The position numbers and the translations under genes are program-made. Below are positions 18,768 through 27,377 of a DNA stretch of 52,843 nucleotides, piece by piece (the stretch's first letter is position 1; the number at the start of each line of letters is the position of its first letter). The notes under the pieces are model-generated. The model worked only from the letters and a program-made list of their open reading frames with translations, made no database searches and had not been told where the DNA came from. The stretch comes from JBBSHJ01 sp038253135 (GTDB lineage Bacteria; Actinomycetota; Actinomycetes; Mycobacteriales; QHCD01). The DNA lies in assembly GCA_038253135.1 (NCBI GenBank), contig JBBSHJ010000010.1, positions 1-52,843 on the forward strand, read 5' to 3'.

Positions 18768-20003
18768 ATGACCGAGTCGCACCAGCCCAAGGCCCACCAG
18801 CCCAAGACCCACCAGCCCAAGACCCACCAGCCCAAGACCCACCAGCCCAAGACCCACCAGCCCAAGAGCATCGCCGAACCGCCGGTCCGCACCGGCGGAC
18901 GACGTTCGGTGCCGAGCCCGCGATCCCTGACCCGCCGCACCATCGCGCCGCTGCGCCCACGACGCCGCACCGGCAACCACGCTGTGGCTGCGCCGCCGCG
19001 ACCACCCGCCGACGCGATCGTCGACTGCGGGGTGTACGCCGACGGCAAGCGGGTCAGCTTCGACGGCGACTTCCGCGCCGCCGCAGCCCTGGCGCGCGAC
19101 CTCGACGGCTTCGTCTGGCTCGGCCTGCACGAGCCGACAGTCGACCAGCTCGACGACATCTCCAAGGAATTCGATCTGCACCCGCTGGCGATCGAGGACG
19201 CCGTCTTCGCCCACCAGCGGCCCAAGCTCGACCGGTACGACGACATGCTGTTCCTCGTGCTCAAGACGGTCCGCTACGTCGAGCACGAGGCCCTCACCTC
19301 GACCAGCGAGATCGTCGAGACCGGTGAGGTCATGGTCTTCGCGGGCGCGAGTTTCGCCATCACCGTCCGCCACGGCGAGCACGGAGCGCTGGCGAGGACC
19401 CGGGCCCGGCTCGAGCACGACAGCGAGCTGCTCCAGCACGGCCCGGCCGCCGTCCTGCACGCCGTCGCCGACCAGGTGGTCGACTCCTACCAGCTGGTGT
19501 CCGACGAGATCGAGCGGGACGTGGACGAGGTCGAGACGTCGGTCTTCTCGCCGCGGCGTACCCAGGACGTCGACCGGATCTACCAGCTCAAGCGCGAGGT
19601 CCTCGAGCTGCGCCGCGCGGTCGCACCGCTACGGACGGCGCTGCGCAGCCTCGCCGAGCGGCACCTCCCGCTGATTCCCCCCGAGATCCGGGAGTACTTC
19701 CGCGACGTCGAGGACAACCAGCAGCGGGTCACCGAGCAGATCGGCAGCTTCGACGAGCTGCTGACCTCGATCCTGCAGGCCTCCCTCGCCCGCGTCACCG
19801 TCAGCGACAACGAGGACATGCGCAAGATCTCGGCCTGGGTCGCGATCGCCGCCGTGCCGACGTCGGTGTGCGCGATCTACGGCATGAACTTCACACACAT
19901 GCCCGAGCTGCGCTGGTCCTGGGGCTATCCGACGGTGATGGGCCTGCTGCTGATCGCCTGCGTGCTGCTCTACCGCGGCTTCCGCCGCAACGGCTGGCTC
20001 TGA
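18768..20003 (+). CDS. corA: CorA-family magnesium/cobalt transporter
   Basis: This is a pentameric inner-membrane Mg2+ channel-like transporter. The 411-residue protein has a long cytosolic domain (about 80-345, including DLDGFVWLGLHEPTVDQLDDI and HEHGALARTRARLE-like helices). Two C-terminal helices follow, with the signature YGMNF and a periplasmic loop THMPEL between them. Residues 5-34 hold six HQPK-type pentapeptide repeats followed by an Arg/Pro-rich stretch, an N-terminal extension unusual for CorA. ATG 18768 has a GGGAG site. A leader-like ORF and hairpin precede it, suggesting Mg2+-dependent control. Confidence 0.92.
   Translation: MTESHQPKAHQPKTHQPKTHQPKTHQPKTHQPKSIAEPPVRTGGRRSVPSPRSLTRRTIAPLRPRRRTGNHAVAAPPRPPADAIVDCGVYADGKRVSFDGDFRAAAALARDLDGFVWLGLHEPTVDQLDDISKEFDLHPLAIEDAVFAHQRPKLDRYDDMLFLVLKTVRYVEHEALTSTSEIVETGEVMVFAGASFAITVRHGEHGALARTRARLEHDSELLQHGPAAVLHAVADQVVDSYQLVSDEIERDVDEVETSVFSPRRTQDVDRIYQLKREVLELRRAVAPLRTALRSLAERHLPLIPPEIREYFRDVEDNQQRVTEQIGSFDELLTSILQASLARVTVSDNEDMRKISAWVAIAAVPTSVCAIYGMNFTHMPELRWSWGYPTVMGLLLIACVLLYRGFRRNGWL
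18780..18869 (+). repeat. Six 15-bp tandem repeats in the corA 5' coding region
   Basis: Six copies of CACCAGCCCAAGACC (first and last with a changed final codon) encode His-Gln-Pro-Lys-Thr-type pentapeptides at the CorA N-terminus. The four central copies are identical in sequence. Copy-number change would keep the frame. Confidence 0.95.
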
Positions 20004-20017
20004 TCGCGGTACGCCGC

Positions 20018-20277
20018 CGCTCGTCGTACACCGTCCCCATGGGCGCACTCCTCCCGTCGGCGGCGTACCGCCCGCAGATCGGTGCGACTGAGCTCCGCCG
20101 CTCGTCGTACGCCGTCCCCATGGGCGCACTCCTCCCGTCCGCGGCGTACCGCCCGCAGATCGGTGCGACTGAGCTCCGCCGCTCGTCGTACGCCGTCCCC
20201 ATGGGCGCACTCCTCCCGTCGGCGGCGTACCGCCCCGCAGACCGGTGCGACTGAGCTCCGCCGCTCGTCGTACGCCG
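20018..20277. repeat. 81-bp tandem repeat between corA and glnQ-like genes
   Basis: The word CTCGTCGTAC recurs at 20020, 20101, 20182 and 20264, giving three units of 81, 81 and 82 bp plus a partial fourth that ends at the stop of the ABC ATPase gene. The units are nearly identical. Each contains the perfect inverted repeat GGCGG-CGTA-CCGCC. The array fills the whole space between two convergent genes, so it could serve as a set of transcription-ending hairpins. No gene is seen in it. Confidence 0.95.
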
Positions 20278-21063
20278 TCAGCTCGGCTGGACGTGGGTCG
20301 GGTCGAGCACCCGGCGCAGGAAGGTGCGGGTGCGTTCCTCGCGCGGAGCGCCGATGATCTCCTGGGGCGACCCCTCCTCGACGATCACGCCGCCGTCCAT
20401 GAAGGCGACCCGGTCGGCGACCTCCCGGGCGAACGCCATCTCGTGGGTCACCACCAGCATCGTCATGCCGTCCTCGGCCAGCCGGCGCATCACCGTCAGG
20501 ACGTCGCCGACGAGCTCCGGGTCCAGCGCAGACGTGGGCTCGTCGAAGAGCATCACCTGCGGATCCATCGACAGGGCACGGGCGATGGCGACCCGCTGTT
20601 GCTGCCCGCCGGAGAGCCGGGACGGGTAGTCATCGACCTTGTCGGCCAGGCCGACACGGATGAGGTTGTCGACGGCGATCTGCCGCGCCTCCGCCGGCTT
20701 GCGACCGAGCACCGACACCTGCGCGACCGTGCAGTTCCTCGTCGCCGTCATGTGCGGGAACAGGTTGAACTGCTGGAAGACCATGCCGATCGTCCGCCGC
20801 GCCGAGTCGAGATCGCAATCGAGGTCGGTCACCTCCGACCCGCCGACCCGGATCGTCCCCGAATCGGGACGCTCGAGCAGGTTGACGCAGCGCAGCAGTG
20901 TCGATTTCCCGGAGCCGGACGGGCCGATGATGCAGACCACGTCACCGGTGTTCACAGCGAAATCGATGCCGCGCAGCACGTGATTGGTGCCGAACGATTT
21001 GTTCAGCGCGGAGATCTCGACGAGCGGACCGGCACCGTCGAGGTCATCCGCACGAGCGCTCAT
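20278..21063 (-). CDS. Polar amino acid ABC transporter, ATP-binding subunit
   Basis: This is the ATPase of a glutamine/polar amino acid importer (GlnQ/HisP class). The 261-residue protein has Walker A GPSGSGKSTLLR (about 53-64), signature LSGGQQQRVAIARAL, Walker B VMLFDEPTSALDPE and the H-loop VVTHEM. Its ATG overlaps the permease stop (ATGA), and the permease overlaps the binding-protein gene in the same way, so all three are one operon read binding protein, permease, ATPase. The exact amino acid is unknown. Confidence 0.93.
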   Translation of the reverse strand: MSARADDLDGAGPLVEISALNKSFGTNHVLRGIDFAVNTGDVVCIIGPSGSGKSTLLRCVNLLERPDSGTIRVGGSEVTDLDCDLDSARRTIGMVFQQFNLFPHMTATRNCTVAQVSVLGRKPAEARQIAVDNLIRVGLADKVDDYPSRLSGGQQQRVAIARALSMDPQVMLFDEPTSALDPELVGDVLTVMRRLAEDGMTMLVVTHEMAFAREVADRVAFMDGGVIVEEGSPQEIIGAPREERTRTFLRRVLDPTHVQPS

Positions 21064-21878
21064 CGGGACCTCGCCGCGGCCCGTTCCATCCGCCGTACGA
21101 CCACCGTCAACGGCAGGGTGATCAGCAGATAGAAGAACCCGGCGACCACGAGCGGGGTCACATTGGCATTGCTGTTGGACAGCTCACGGCCGAATTTCGT
21201 CAGCTCGTACTGGTTGGATGCGACGCCGACGATGTAGACCAGCGAGGAATCCTTGATCATCAGAATGAGCTCGTTCGTCAGCGGAGGCAGCACGATCCGG
21301 AACGCCTGCGGCAGCACGACCTTGCGCATCGCCAACCCGGGCGGCATGCCGAGCGACCGCGCCGCCTCGGTCTGGCCACGCGGCACACCGAGGATTCCCG
21401 CCCTGATCGTCTCCGCGATGTATGCGCTGCCGACCATTCCGAGCGCCAGCCATACCGTGCCGTACGGGTCGAATGGAATGGAGAAATTAGTGAAGGCCAG
21501 CGGCAGCAGCGAGAAAACGAGAAAGACCACGATCGCCGGCAGGCCGCGGAAGAATTCGATGTACGCCGTGGCGAGCCAGCGATACGGCAATACCTCCGAG
21601 AGCCGCATCAACGCCAGCACCGTCCCGACGACCAGGCCGAAGACGAAAGCACCGGCCGTATAGATCACCGTGTTGAGCAAGGCATGACCGACGCCCTGGC
21701 TCAGGGTGGTCCTGATCATCGACGGCCGGAAGAAGACGTCGCCGATCTGCTTCCAGTTCGCGAGCGTGGCCGCCAGAACGACGACGAGGACGAGCACCGC
21801 GTACTGGACGAACCTGATCCGCCGGGCCCGCTTGCGGGGACTCAGGTGCCGCCTGGCCGCCGCCCCCGTGGTGCTCAT
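21060..21878 (-). CDS. Polar amino acid ABC transporter, permease subunit
   Basis: This is a HisM/GlnP-type integral membrane subunit of 272 residues. After a basic N-terminus (RRHLSPRKRARR) it has about five hydrophobic segments. The cytoplasmic EAA loop that docks the ATPase reads EAARSLGMPPGLAMRKVVLPQAF. ATG 21878 is chosen because it overlaps the binding-protein stop as ATGA; an upstream in-frame start at 21911 would lie inside that gene. The coupling ties its translation to the preceding frame. Confidence 0.92.
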   Translation of the reverse strand: MSTTGAAARRHLSPRKRARRIRFVQYAVLVLVVVLAATLANWKQIGDVFFRPSMIRTTLSQGVGHALLNTVIYTAGAFVFGLVVGTVLALMRLSEVLPYRWLATAYIEFFRGLPAIVVFLVFSLLPLAFTNFSIPFDPYGTVWLALGMVGSAYIAETIRAGILGVPRGQTEAARSLGMPPGLAMRKVVLPQAFRIVLPPLTNELILMIKDSSLVYIVGVASNQYELTKFGRELSNSNANVTPLVVAGFFYLLITLPLTVVVRRMERAAARSR

Positions 21879-22594
21879 TTGTTGACGTTGCCCGGCACCG
21901 TGCCGAACCACTTCTGGTAGATCTTCTTGTATTCACCGTCCGACCGGGACTTGGTGATCTCCTGGTTCAGCATGTTCATCAGCTTGGTCGCGTTGGCATC
22001 GTCCCTCTTCGCCGCGAAGCCGTACTTCTCACCGGTGTTGAACTCAACCGCGACGGTCGTCGTCGGGCTGTCCTTCGCGAAGCTGTAGAGCACGCCGTTG
22101 TCGTTGATGGCGGCGTCGATGGTGCCGGCCTTGACCGCGTTGACCTCGATCGAGAAGTCGTCAAAGTTGATGATCGTGTAGCCGTACTGCTTCGCGTGGT
22201 CCTGCGCGTATTTCAGGCCGGTGGTGTCCGACTGCGCCCCGAGCTTCTTGCCCTTCAGGTCGGCAAGGCTCTTGTACGCCGACCCCTTCTTGACCAGCAT
22301 CGCCTGCGTCGCGTTGAAATACGGTTCCGAGATCAGGATGGACTTGGCCCGTTCGGCGGTGATCGTCATGCCGCCCATACCGAGATCGCATTTGCTGGCC
22401 TTGAACGCCGCGCCCGATGTCACCTGGTTCCAGTCGACGTCGACGGTCTCCTGCTTGAGCTTCAAGCGCTTGGCGACCAGCTCGATCAGGTCGACGTCGA
22501 AGCCGACGATGTGACCGCTGCTGTCCCGGAACTGGAATGGCTTGTACGGCAGGTGCGTGCAGACCTGCAGGGTGCCCTTCTTGAGGATCTTCAC
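21875..22594 (-). CDS. Polar amino acid ABC transporter, substrate-binding domain, out of frame with its signal peptide
   Basis: These 239 residues are a periplasmic-binding-protein-type domain: KKGTLQVCTHLPYKPFQFRD at the start, DVDLIELVAKRL, DLGMGGMTITAERA and LKGKKLGAQSDTTG. It would capture the amino acid for the permease and ATPase downstream. As an uninterrupted frame it can only start at GTG 22594, without any export signal. The lipoprotein signal peptide lies immediately upstream (22591-22698) in another frame, offset as if one base were missing near 22595-22620. Either the gene is a recent pseudogene or the sequence has an error there. Downstream ATGA couplings are intact, which favours an originally functional operon. 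Confidence 0.85.
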   Translation of the reverse strand: MKILKKGTLQVCTHLPYKPFQFRDSSGHIVGFDVDLIELVAKRLKLKQETVDVDWNQVTSGAAFKASKCDLGMGGMTITAERAKSILISEPYFNATQAMLVKKGSAYKSLADLKGKKLGAQSDTTGLKYAQDHAKQYGYTIINFDDFSIEVNAVKAGTIDAAINDNGVLYSFAKDSPTTTVAVEFNTGEKYGFAAKRDDANATKLMNMLNQEITKSRSDGEYKKIYQKWFGTVPGNVNK

Positions 22595-22698
22595 CCCGTC
22601 GACCGTGGCGCCCTTGTTGCGCTGCAGCTGGTGAGAGCGAGTGCAGCGGCCAGGAACGTGACGAGCGCGGCGACGAGCGGACGACGCGATGTGAGCAT
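22591..22698 (-). pseudogene. Detached lipoprotein signal peptide of the binding protein
   Basis: ATG 22698, with GAGGAG at good spacing, starts MLTSRRPLVAALVTFLAAAL and continues to the lipobox LTSC, with the lipidated cysteine at codon 25. The frame then reads a few unrelated residues and stops at 22591. The mature binding domain continues in another frame (offset of two modulo three), reading QRNKGATVDGVKILKKG. This is the true 5' end of the gene, and one lost base would explain the break. Confidence 0.85.
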
Positions 22699-22794
22699 GA
22701 CGAACTCCTCAGACGTTCGAGCGGCGATAGGCCGTTCGTGGCGATCGTGACACAGCCCGGTTACGAACCCGTGGCGTTACCGGTGGTTTGCGGA

Positions 22795-23646
22795 TCACGA
22801 TTCCCGCGCGGGCCCGGTGCGGTCGGTGAGGGACGCGGCGTAGACGTCCCGCCGCGCCGCGCCGGTCTCGGCGGCGACCGCCGTCACGGCATCACGCCGG
22901 CTCAGGCCGGCCGCCATCCGCGCGGCCACCGCCGCGGCCAGGTCGGCGGCACCGGTGGTCGCCGGGCCCGCCCCGGCGACGACGATCGTGATCTCGCCGA
23001 GCACGCCCGCGGCGGCCCACTCCGCGAGCTCGGCCAGCGCGCCGCGGCGTACCTCCTCGTAGGTTTTGGTCAGCTCCCGGCAGACGGCGGCCCGCCGGTC
23101 CGCGCCGAACGCCGCCGCCGCGTCGGCGAGGCTGTCCGCCAGCCGGTGCGGCGCCTCGAAGAAGACGAGCGTGCGCGGCTCGGAGGCGAGAGCGGCGAGG
23201 GCGGTACGACGCCGGCCCGGCCTGCGGGGCAGGAAACCCTCGAAGCAGAACCGGTCGGCCGGCAATCCCGACAGCGCGACCGCGGTCGTCACCGCCGACG
23301 GCCCGGGCAGGCAGGTCACCCGCACCCCGGCCTCGATCGCGCCGGCGACCAGCCGGTAGCCCGGGTCCGACACGCTCGGCATCCCGGCGTCGGTGATCAG
23401 CAGGACGTCGGTGCCCGCCTGCAGCAGCGCGAGCAGCTCCGGGGTGCGCTCGCGCTCGTTGCCGTCGAAGTAGGAGATCACCCGCGCCGGGAGCGTCGTA
23501 CCGAGATCGGTCGCCAGCCGGCGCAGCCGCCGGGTGTCCTCGGCCGCGATGACGCCGGCGGACCCCAGCGCGGCGCGCAGCCGCGGGCTGGCATCGGCCG
23601 CCGTCCCGATCGGCGCACCGGCGAGGGTCAGGATCGCGGACGGCAC
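22795..23646 (-). CDS. rsmI: 16S rRNA 2'-O-ribose C1402 methyltransferase
   Basis: RsmI methylates the ribose of C1402 in the decoding centre. The 283-residue protein has the tetrapyrrole-methylase fold with LAGAPIGTAAD near the start, AAEDTRRL, ISYFDGNERER, LLITDAGMPSVSDPGYRLV and the SAM-related LPGPSAVTTAVALSGLPADRFCFEGFLPR. It is divergent from the protein mannosyltransferase gene across 68 bases, an arrangement kept across actinobacteria. The metG gene often found nearby is not in the window. Confidence 0.94.
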   Translation of the reverse strand: MPSAILTLAGAPIGTAADASPRLRAALGSAGVIAAEDTRRLRRLATDLGTTLPARVISYFDGNERERTPELLALLQAGTDVLLITDAGMPSVSDPGYRLVAGAIEAGVRVTCLPGPSAVTTAVALSGLPADRFCFEGFLPRRPGRRRTALAALASEPRTLVFFEAPHRLADSLADAAAAFGADRRAAVCRELTKTYEEVRRGALAELAEWAAAGVLGEITIVVAGAGPATTGAADLAAAVAARMAAGLSRRDAVTAVAAETGAARRDVYAASLTDRTGPARES

Positions 23647-23714
23647 GATCTAGAGACTTTACGGCCCGATCCGTCCTTCGTCCCAGCCACAACTCGCCGT
23701 CCTAAGATCACTGC

Positions 23715-25274
23715 GTGAGCTCGGCGACCGACGTACGCGCGCCGCGCGGCGCACGTCGTACCGTCGCCGTCGACGCTCCGCTCCCGCGGCTCGAGGCGCC
23801 GCAGACCCGGCTGGAGCGGCTGCGCACACCCCGGCCGACCGACCGGCTCGCCGGGTGGATCGTCACCGCTGTCCTGACCGTCGCGGCCGCGCTGACCCGC
23901 TTCTGGGGCGTCGGCTTCCCGCGGGAAAAAATCTTCGACGAGGCCTACTACCCCGCGAACGCCGCCGAGATGCTGCACAACGGCTATGAGAACAACCCCG
24001 GCCACCTCTTCGTCGTGCATCCGCCGCTGGGCAAGTGGTTCATCTCGATCGGGGTCGAGATCTTCGGCAACAATTCGACCGGCTGGCGGACCCCGACCGC
24101 GGCCGCGGGCACCATCACGGTCCTGGTGTTGGTCCGGCTGGTCCGCCGGATGACCGGCTCGACGCTGCTCGGCGCGATCGCCGGCGTGCTGCTGATCGCG
24201 GACGGGCTGTCGCTGGTGATGGCGCGGACGTCGCTGCTCGACATCTTCCTGCAGCCGCTGATCGTCGGCGGGTTCTTCGCGCTGGTGATCGACCGCGACC
24301 ACATGCGGGCCCGGCTGCGGGAGGTCGTCACCGCCGGCCCGGTCCTGGCGTCGGTGAAAATGCGGATCCCGCGGATGGGGCCGCGGCCGTGGCGGCTGAT
24401 CGGCGGCATGCTGCTCGGCGCGTCCTGCAGCGTCAAGTGGAGCGGCGTCTGGTTCCTCGCCGGCTTCGCGATCCTGTCGATCCTGTGGGACCGCAACGCG
24501 TTCGCGTCGGCCGGCGTACGGCGGCCCACCGCCGGCACCGCCGTACGCAGCCTGCCCTTCGCCTTCGTGACCCTGGTGCTGGTGCCGATCGCCACCTATC
24601 TGGCGACCTGGACCGGGTGGTTCATGGGCGAGAACTCCTATGACCGGCACTGGGCCGACGGGCTGGGCGGGCGGTGGTCGTGGATCCCGGCGCCGCTGCG
24701 GTCGTTGTGGCACTACCACTCCGAAGCGCTCACGTTCCACGATCACCTGACCAGCCAGCACCCGTATGAATCGCAGCCGTGGGCGTGGATCTTCGACGCG
24801 CGGCCGGTGAACTACTACTACCCGACGGAGGGGATCAAGGGCTGCGGCGACGCCGGGCACTGCGTGCGGCAGATCGTCGCGCTCGGTACGCCGGCCCTGT
24901 GGTGGGCCTTCGTCCCGGCGGTGTTCTACAGCGCATGGCTGATCGTGTCCCGCCGCGACTGGCGGGCGGTAAGCGTGCTGGTCGCCTTCCTCGCCGGGTG
25001 GGCCTCGTGGCTGATCAACCCGTCCCGCACGATGTTCTTCTTCTACATGGTGCCGCTGGTGCCGTTCCTGATCATCGGGGTCACCCAGATCCTCGGGGAC
25101 GTGCTCGGCTCACCCGCCGCCAAGGAGCCGCGCCGGGCCATCGGTCTCGCGGCGCTCGCGATCTACCTCGGACTGGTCCTGCTCGATTTCGCCTACCTCT
25201 GGCCGGTCCTGACCGGCCAGTCGATCACGCAGACCGGCTGGTCCGACCGGATGTGGCTCAACTCCTGGATCTGA
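23715..25274 (+). CDS. Protein O-mannosyltransferase (PMT, GT39 family)
   Basis: This polytopic membrane enzyme transfers mannose from polyprenyl-phosphate-mannose to Ser/Thr of proteins during export. The 519-residue protein has about ten hydrophobic segments. Family features are the loop motif KIFDEAYYPANAAEML with the catalytic Asp-Glu (near residue 75), HPPLGKWFI, the DRDH and FHDHLTSQHPYESQPWAWI segments, and the C-terminal NPSRTMFFFYMVPLVPF. It starts with GTG 23715. Its partner rsmI is divergent. Secreted proteins such as the two beta-propeller proteins in this window are conceivable targets, by inference only. Confidence 0.93.
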   Translation: MSSATDVRAPRGARRTVAVDAPLPRLEAPQTRLERLRTPRPTDRLAGWIVTAVLTVAAALTRFWGVGFPREKIFDEAYYPANAAEMLHNGYENNPGHLFVVHPPLGKWFISIGVEIFGNNSTGWRTPTAAAGTITVLVLVRLVRRMTGSTLLGAIAGVLLIADGLSLVMARTSLLDIFLQPLIVGGFFALVIDRDHMRARLREVVTAGPVLASVKMRIPRMGPRPWRLIGGMLLGASCSVKWSGVWFLAGFAILSILWDRNAFASAGVRRPTAGTAVRSLPFAFVTLVLVPIATYLATWTGWFMGENSYDRHWADGLGGRWSWIPAPLRSLWHYHSEALTFHDHLTSQHPYESQPWAWIFDARPVNYYYPTEGIKGCGDAGHCVRQIVALGTPALWWAFVPAVFYSAWLIVSRRDWRAVSVLVAFLAGWASWLINPSRTMFFFYMVPLVPFLIIGVTQILGDVLGSPAAKEPRRAIGLAALAIYLGLVLLDFAYLWPVLTGQSITQTGWSDRMWLNSWI

Positions 25275-25321
25275 GCGAGCTCGCGGACCGGGGCGATCGG
25301 ATCCCGGCCGGTCGGCCGTCC

Positions 25322-26083
25322 TCAGCCGAGCAGGTCGCGGTGCTGCTCGCACCAGCGCAGCTGGGCCTCGTCGGCCTCGACGCCGCCGTCGCGGATCGCC
25401 GCGACCTGGCGGGGCGCGCCGGCCGCGGCGAGACGGCGTACCCGCTCGATCGTCATCCGCTGCGCGTCCAGCATCGCCTCGAGCAGGCCGTCGGTGGAGT
25501 CGAGGCCGTACGCCGCCGCGAAGGCCGTGAGCCGGTGCCGGCGATCCGGCAGCTCGGGGAAGTGGTGCCAGCGCACGGTGGTCGCATCGTCACGGAACGG
25601 CACCGCGTAGTTGAGGGCGTAGCCGATGTCGTAGCGGGCCGGCGCGTGCACGGCGTACTCCCAGTCGAGCAGGCCGACCGGGCGGATGCCGTCCCAGACG
25701 ACGTTCCAGGCACCCGGGTCGCCGTGACAGACGATGTCGTCATCGCTCGGGGGTGGCCCGCCGGGAGCGAGCTCCGTCGACGGGCGGAACCACTTGACCG
25801 CCTGGTGATAGTCGCGCAGCAGGGCGGCGAGGTTACGCAGGCCGCGCTCGTCGACGATCCGGGACCAGCCATCCCGTCCGGAATCACCGGCGATGTAGGT
25901 GAGTGCATCCCTGCCCTGCTCGTCGATGCCGAGAAACCTTGGTGCGTAGGGGAAATCGATGGCCTCGAGATGCAGTAGGAGTTGCCGGGTCGCGGCCGAC
26001 CAGGGATGGGCGAGGTGGCGGACGGTGTCTCCGATGCGGACGACGGGGCGGTCCGCGCGGTCCTGCAGGATGTCTTCCGTCAT
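25322..26083 (-). CDS. Aminoglycoside phosphotransferase-fold protein
   Basis: This 253-residue protein has the APH/choline-kinase fold. The catalytic loop is HGDPGAWNVVWDG, followed by the metal-binding LLDWEYA segment, and family landmarks RLRDYH-like and DIGYALNYAVPF. The N-terminal nucleotide-binding part is short, as in small APH-like proteins. ATG 26083 overlaps the amidase stop (ATGA), so the two are co-translated. The substrate is unknown; resistance to a drug should not be assumed, as most members phosphorylate small metabolites. Confidence 0.85.
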   Translation of the reverse strand: MTEDILQDRADRPVVRIGDTVRHLAHPWSAATRQLLLHLEAIDFPYAPRFLGIDEQGRDALTYIAGDSGRDGWSRIVDERGLRNLAALLRDYHQAVKWFRPSTELAPGGPPPSDDDIVCHGDPGAWNVVWDGIRPVGLLDWEYAVHAPARYDIGYALNYAVPFRDDATTVRWHHFPELPDRRHRLTAFAAAYGLDSTDGLLEAMLDAQRMTIERVRRLAAAGAPRQVAAIRDGGVEADEAQLRWCEQHRDLLG

Positions 26084-27366
26084 GGCGCTGCACTGCGCCG
26101 CAGGACGGATTCGACCGCTGCGGCGTAGCCGATCAGCGCCTCGTCGGCGCCGCTGCGGCCGACCAGCTGGACGCCGAGCGGGAGGAGGCCGAGGGTGCCG
26201 GCGGGGAGGGTCAGGGCGGGCAGGTCGGCCTGGGTCCACGGCAGGTTCATGCTCGGGTCGCCGGTGCCCGCCAGACCGACCGGGGCGGGACCGGTCGCCG
26301 CCGGGGTCAGCCAGATGTCGATCCCGGCCGCGCGCATCACCTCCACCGTCCGCGCCCCGAATCCCGTGCACTCGTCGTACGCCCGCCGGTAGCTCTCGGC
26401 GCTCACCCTCCGGCCCCGCTCGATCGCCGCCGCGGTCGCGGGGCGGTAGAGCGGGCCGAAGCGGTCGAACCAGTCGGCGTGCATCTGGGCGAATTCGTAT
26501 CCATTGACGGCTCGGTGCCGGGCGATGACGCGGTCGATCGCGTCCGCGGTGTCGGTGGCCACGGCGGTGAAGGCGGGTACGTCGGTAACGGCGAATCCCT
26601 GCTCCTGCAGGGCTTTCGCGGTGCGGCGGAACGCCTCCAGTGCGCTCGGGTCGGTCCGGTCGAGGTAATCGCCGACGGGGACGCCGATGATCGGCTGGGT
26701 GTCCGGATGCGGTTGCCAGCCGTCGCACAAAGCGGCACCCGCGACGGCGGCTCCGGCCACGTCGGCGGTGAAGGTGCCGAGCACGTCGAACGACGGCGCG
26801 TTGGGGATCGTCCCCTCGATGGGGATCCGGCCGCGGCTCGGCTTGAATCCGACGACACCGCAGTACGCCGCCGGTCGGATCACCGATCCGGCGGTCTGGC
26901 TGCCGATCGCGAGCGGCACCATCCCGGCGGCGACGGCCGCGGCCGATCCGCTGCTCGAGCCGCCCGGCGTGTGGCCGAGGTGGTGCGGGTTGCGGGTGTC
27001 GCCGGGCGCGGTCGACGCGAATTCGGCGGTGACGGTCTTGCCGGCGATCGCCCCGCCGGCGGCGCGGACCCGGCGTACGACGGCGGCTTCGAGGCCGGCG
27101 AAGAGCTTCGGCGGGAGCTGCGAACCGGCGCGGGTAGTAAACCCGTCCACCCGGATGATGTCCTTGATGCCGACCGGTACGCCGGCCAGCCGGCCACCGC
27201 CCGCGATGCCGTCGGCGATCTCGCGGCGGAGTCGGTGCCGGCGGCCCGGCTCGGCGAGGAATGCGCGGATCTCCGGATCGAGCGCGTCGATCAGGGCACT
27301 GGTCCGCTCGGCAGGATCGCCGACCTCGTCCACGAGCGACCACGGGCGACGCGGCACGGTCAACAT
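26080..27366 (-). CDS. Amidase signature family hydrolase
   Basis: This 428-residue protein belongs to the amidase signature family with a Ser-cisSer-Lys triad. The Lys lies in VGIKDIIRV near residue 75. The glycine/serine-rich segment GGSSSGSAAAVAAGMVPLA with the cis-Ser and nucleophile Ser in GSQTAGSVIRPA follows, then GFKPSRGRIP. ATG 27366 (MLTVPRRPW) gives family-like length; the upstream extension is not amidase-like. It is co-translated with the phosphotransferase-fold gene. Substrate unknown. Confidence 0.9.
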   Translation of the reverse strand: MLTVPRRPWSLVDEVGDPAERTSALIDALDPEIRAFLAEPGRRHRLRREIADGIAGGGRLAGVPVGIKDIIRVDGFTTRAGSQLPPKLFAGLEAAVVRRVRAAGGAIAGKTVTAEFASTAPGDTRNPHHLGHTPGGSSSGSAAAVAAGMVPLAIGSQTAGSVIRPAAYCGVVGFKPSRGRIPIEGTIPNAPSFDVLGTFTADVAGAAVAGAALCDGWQPHPDTQPIIGVPVGDYLDRTDPSALEAFRRTAKALQEQGFAVTDVPAFTAVATDTADAIDRVIARHRAVNGYEFAQMHADWFDRFGPLYRPATAAAIERGRRVSAESYRRAYDECTGFGARTVEVMRAAGIDIWLTPAATGPAPVGLAGTGDPSMNLPWTQADLPALTLPAGTLGLLPLGVQLVGRSGADEALIGYAAAVESVLRRSAAP

Positions 27367-27377
27367 GGGCTGTGAGC

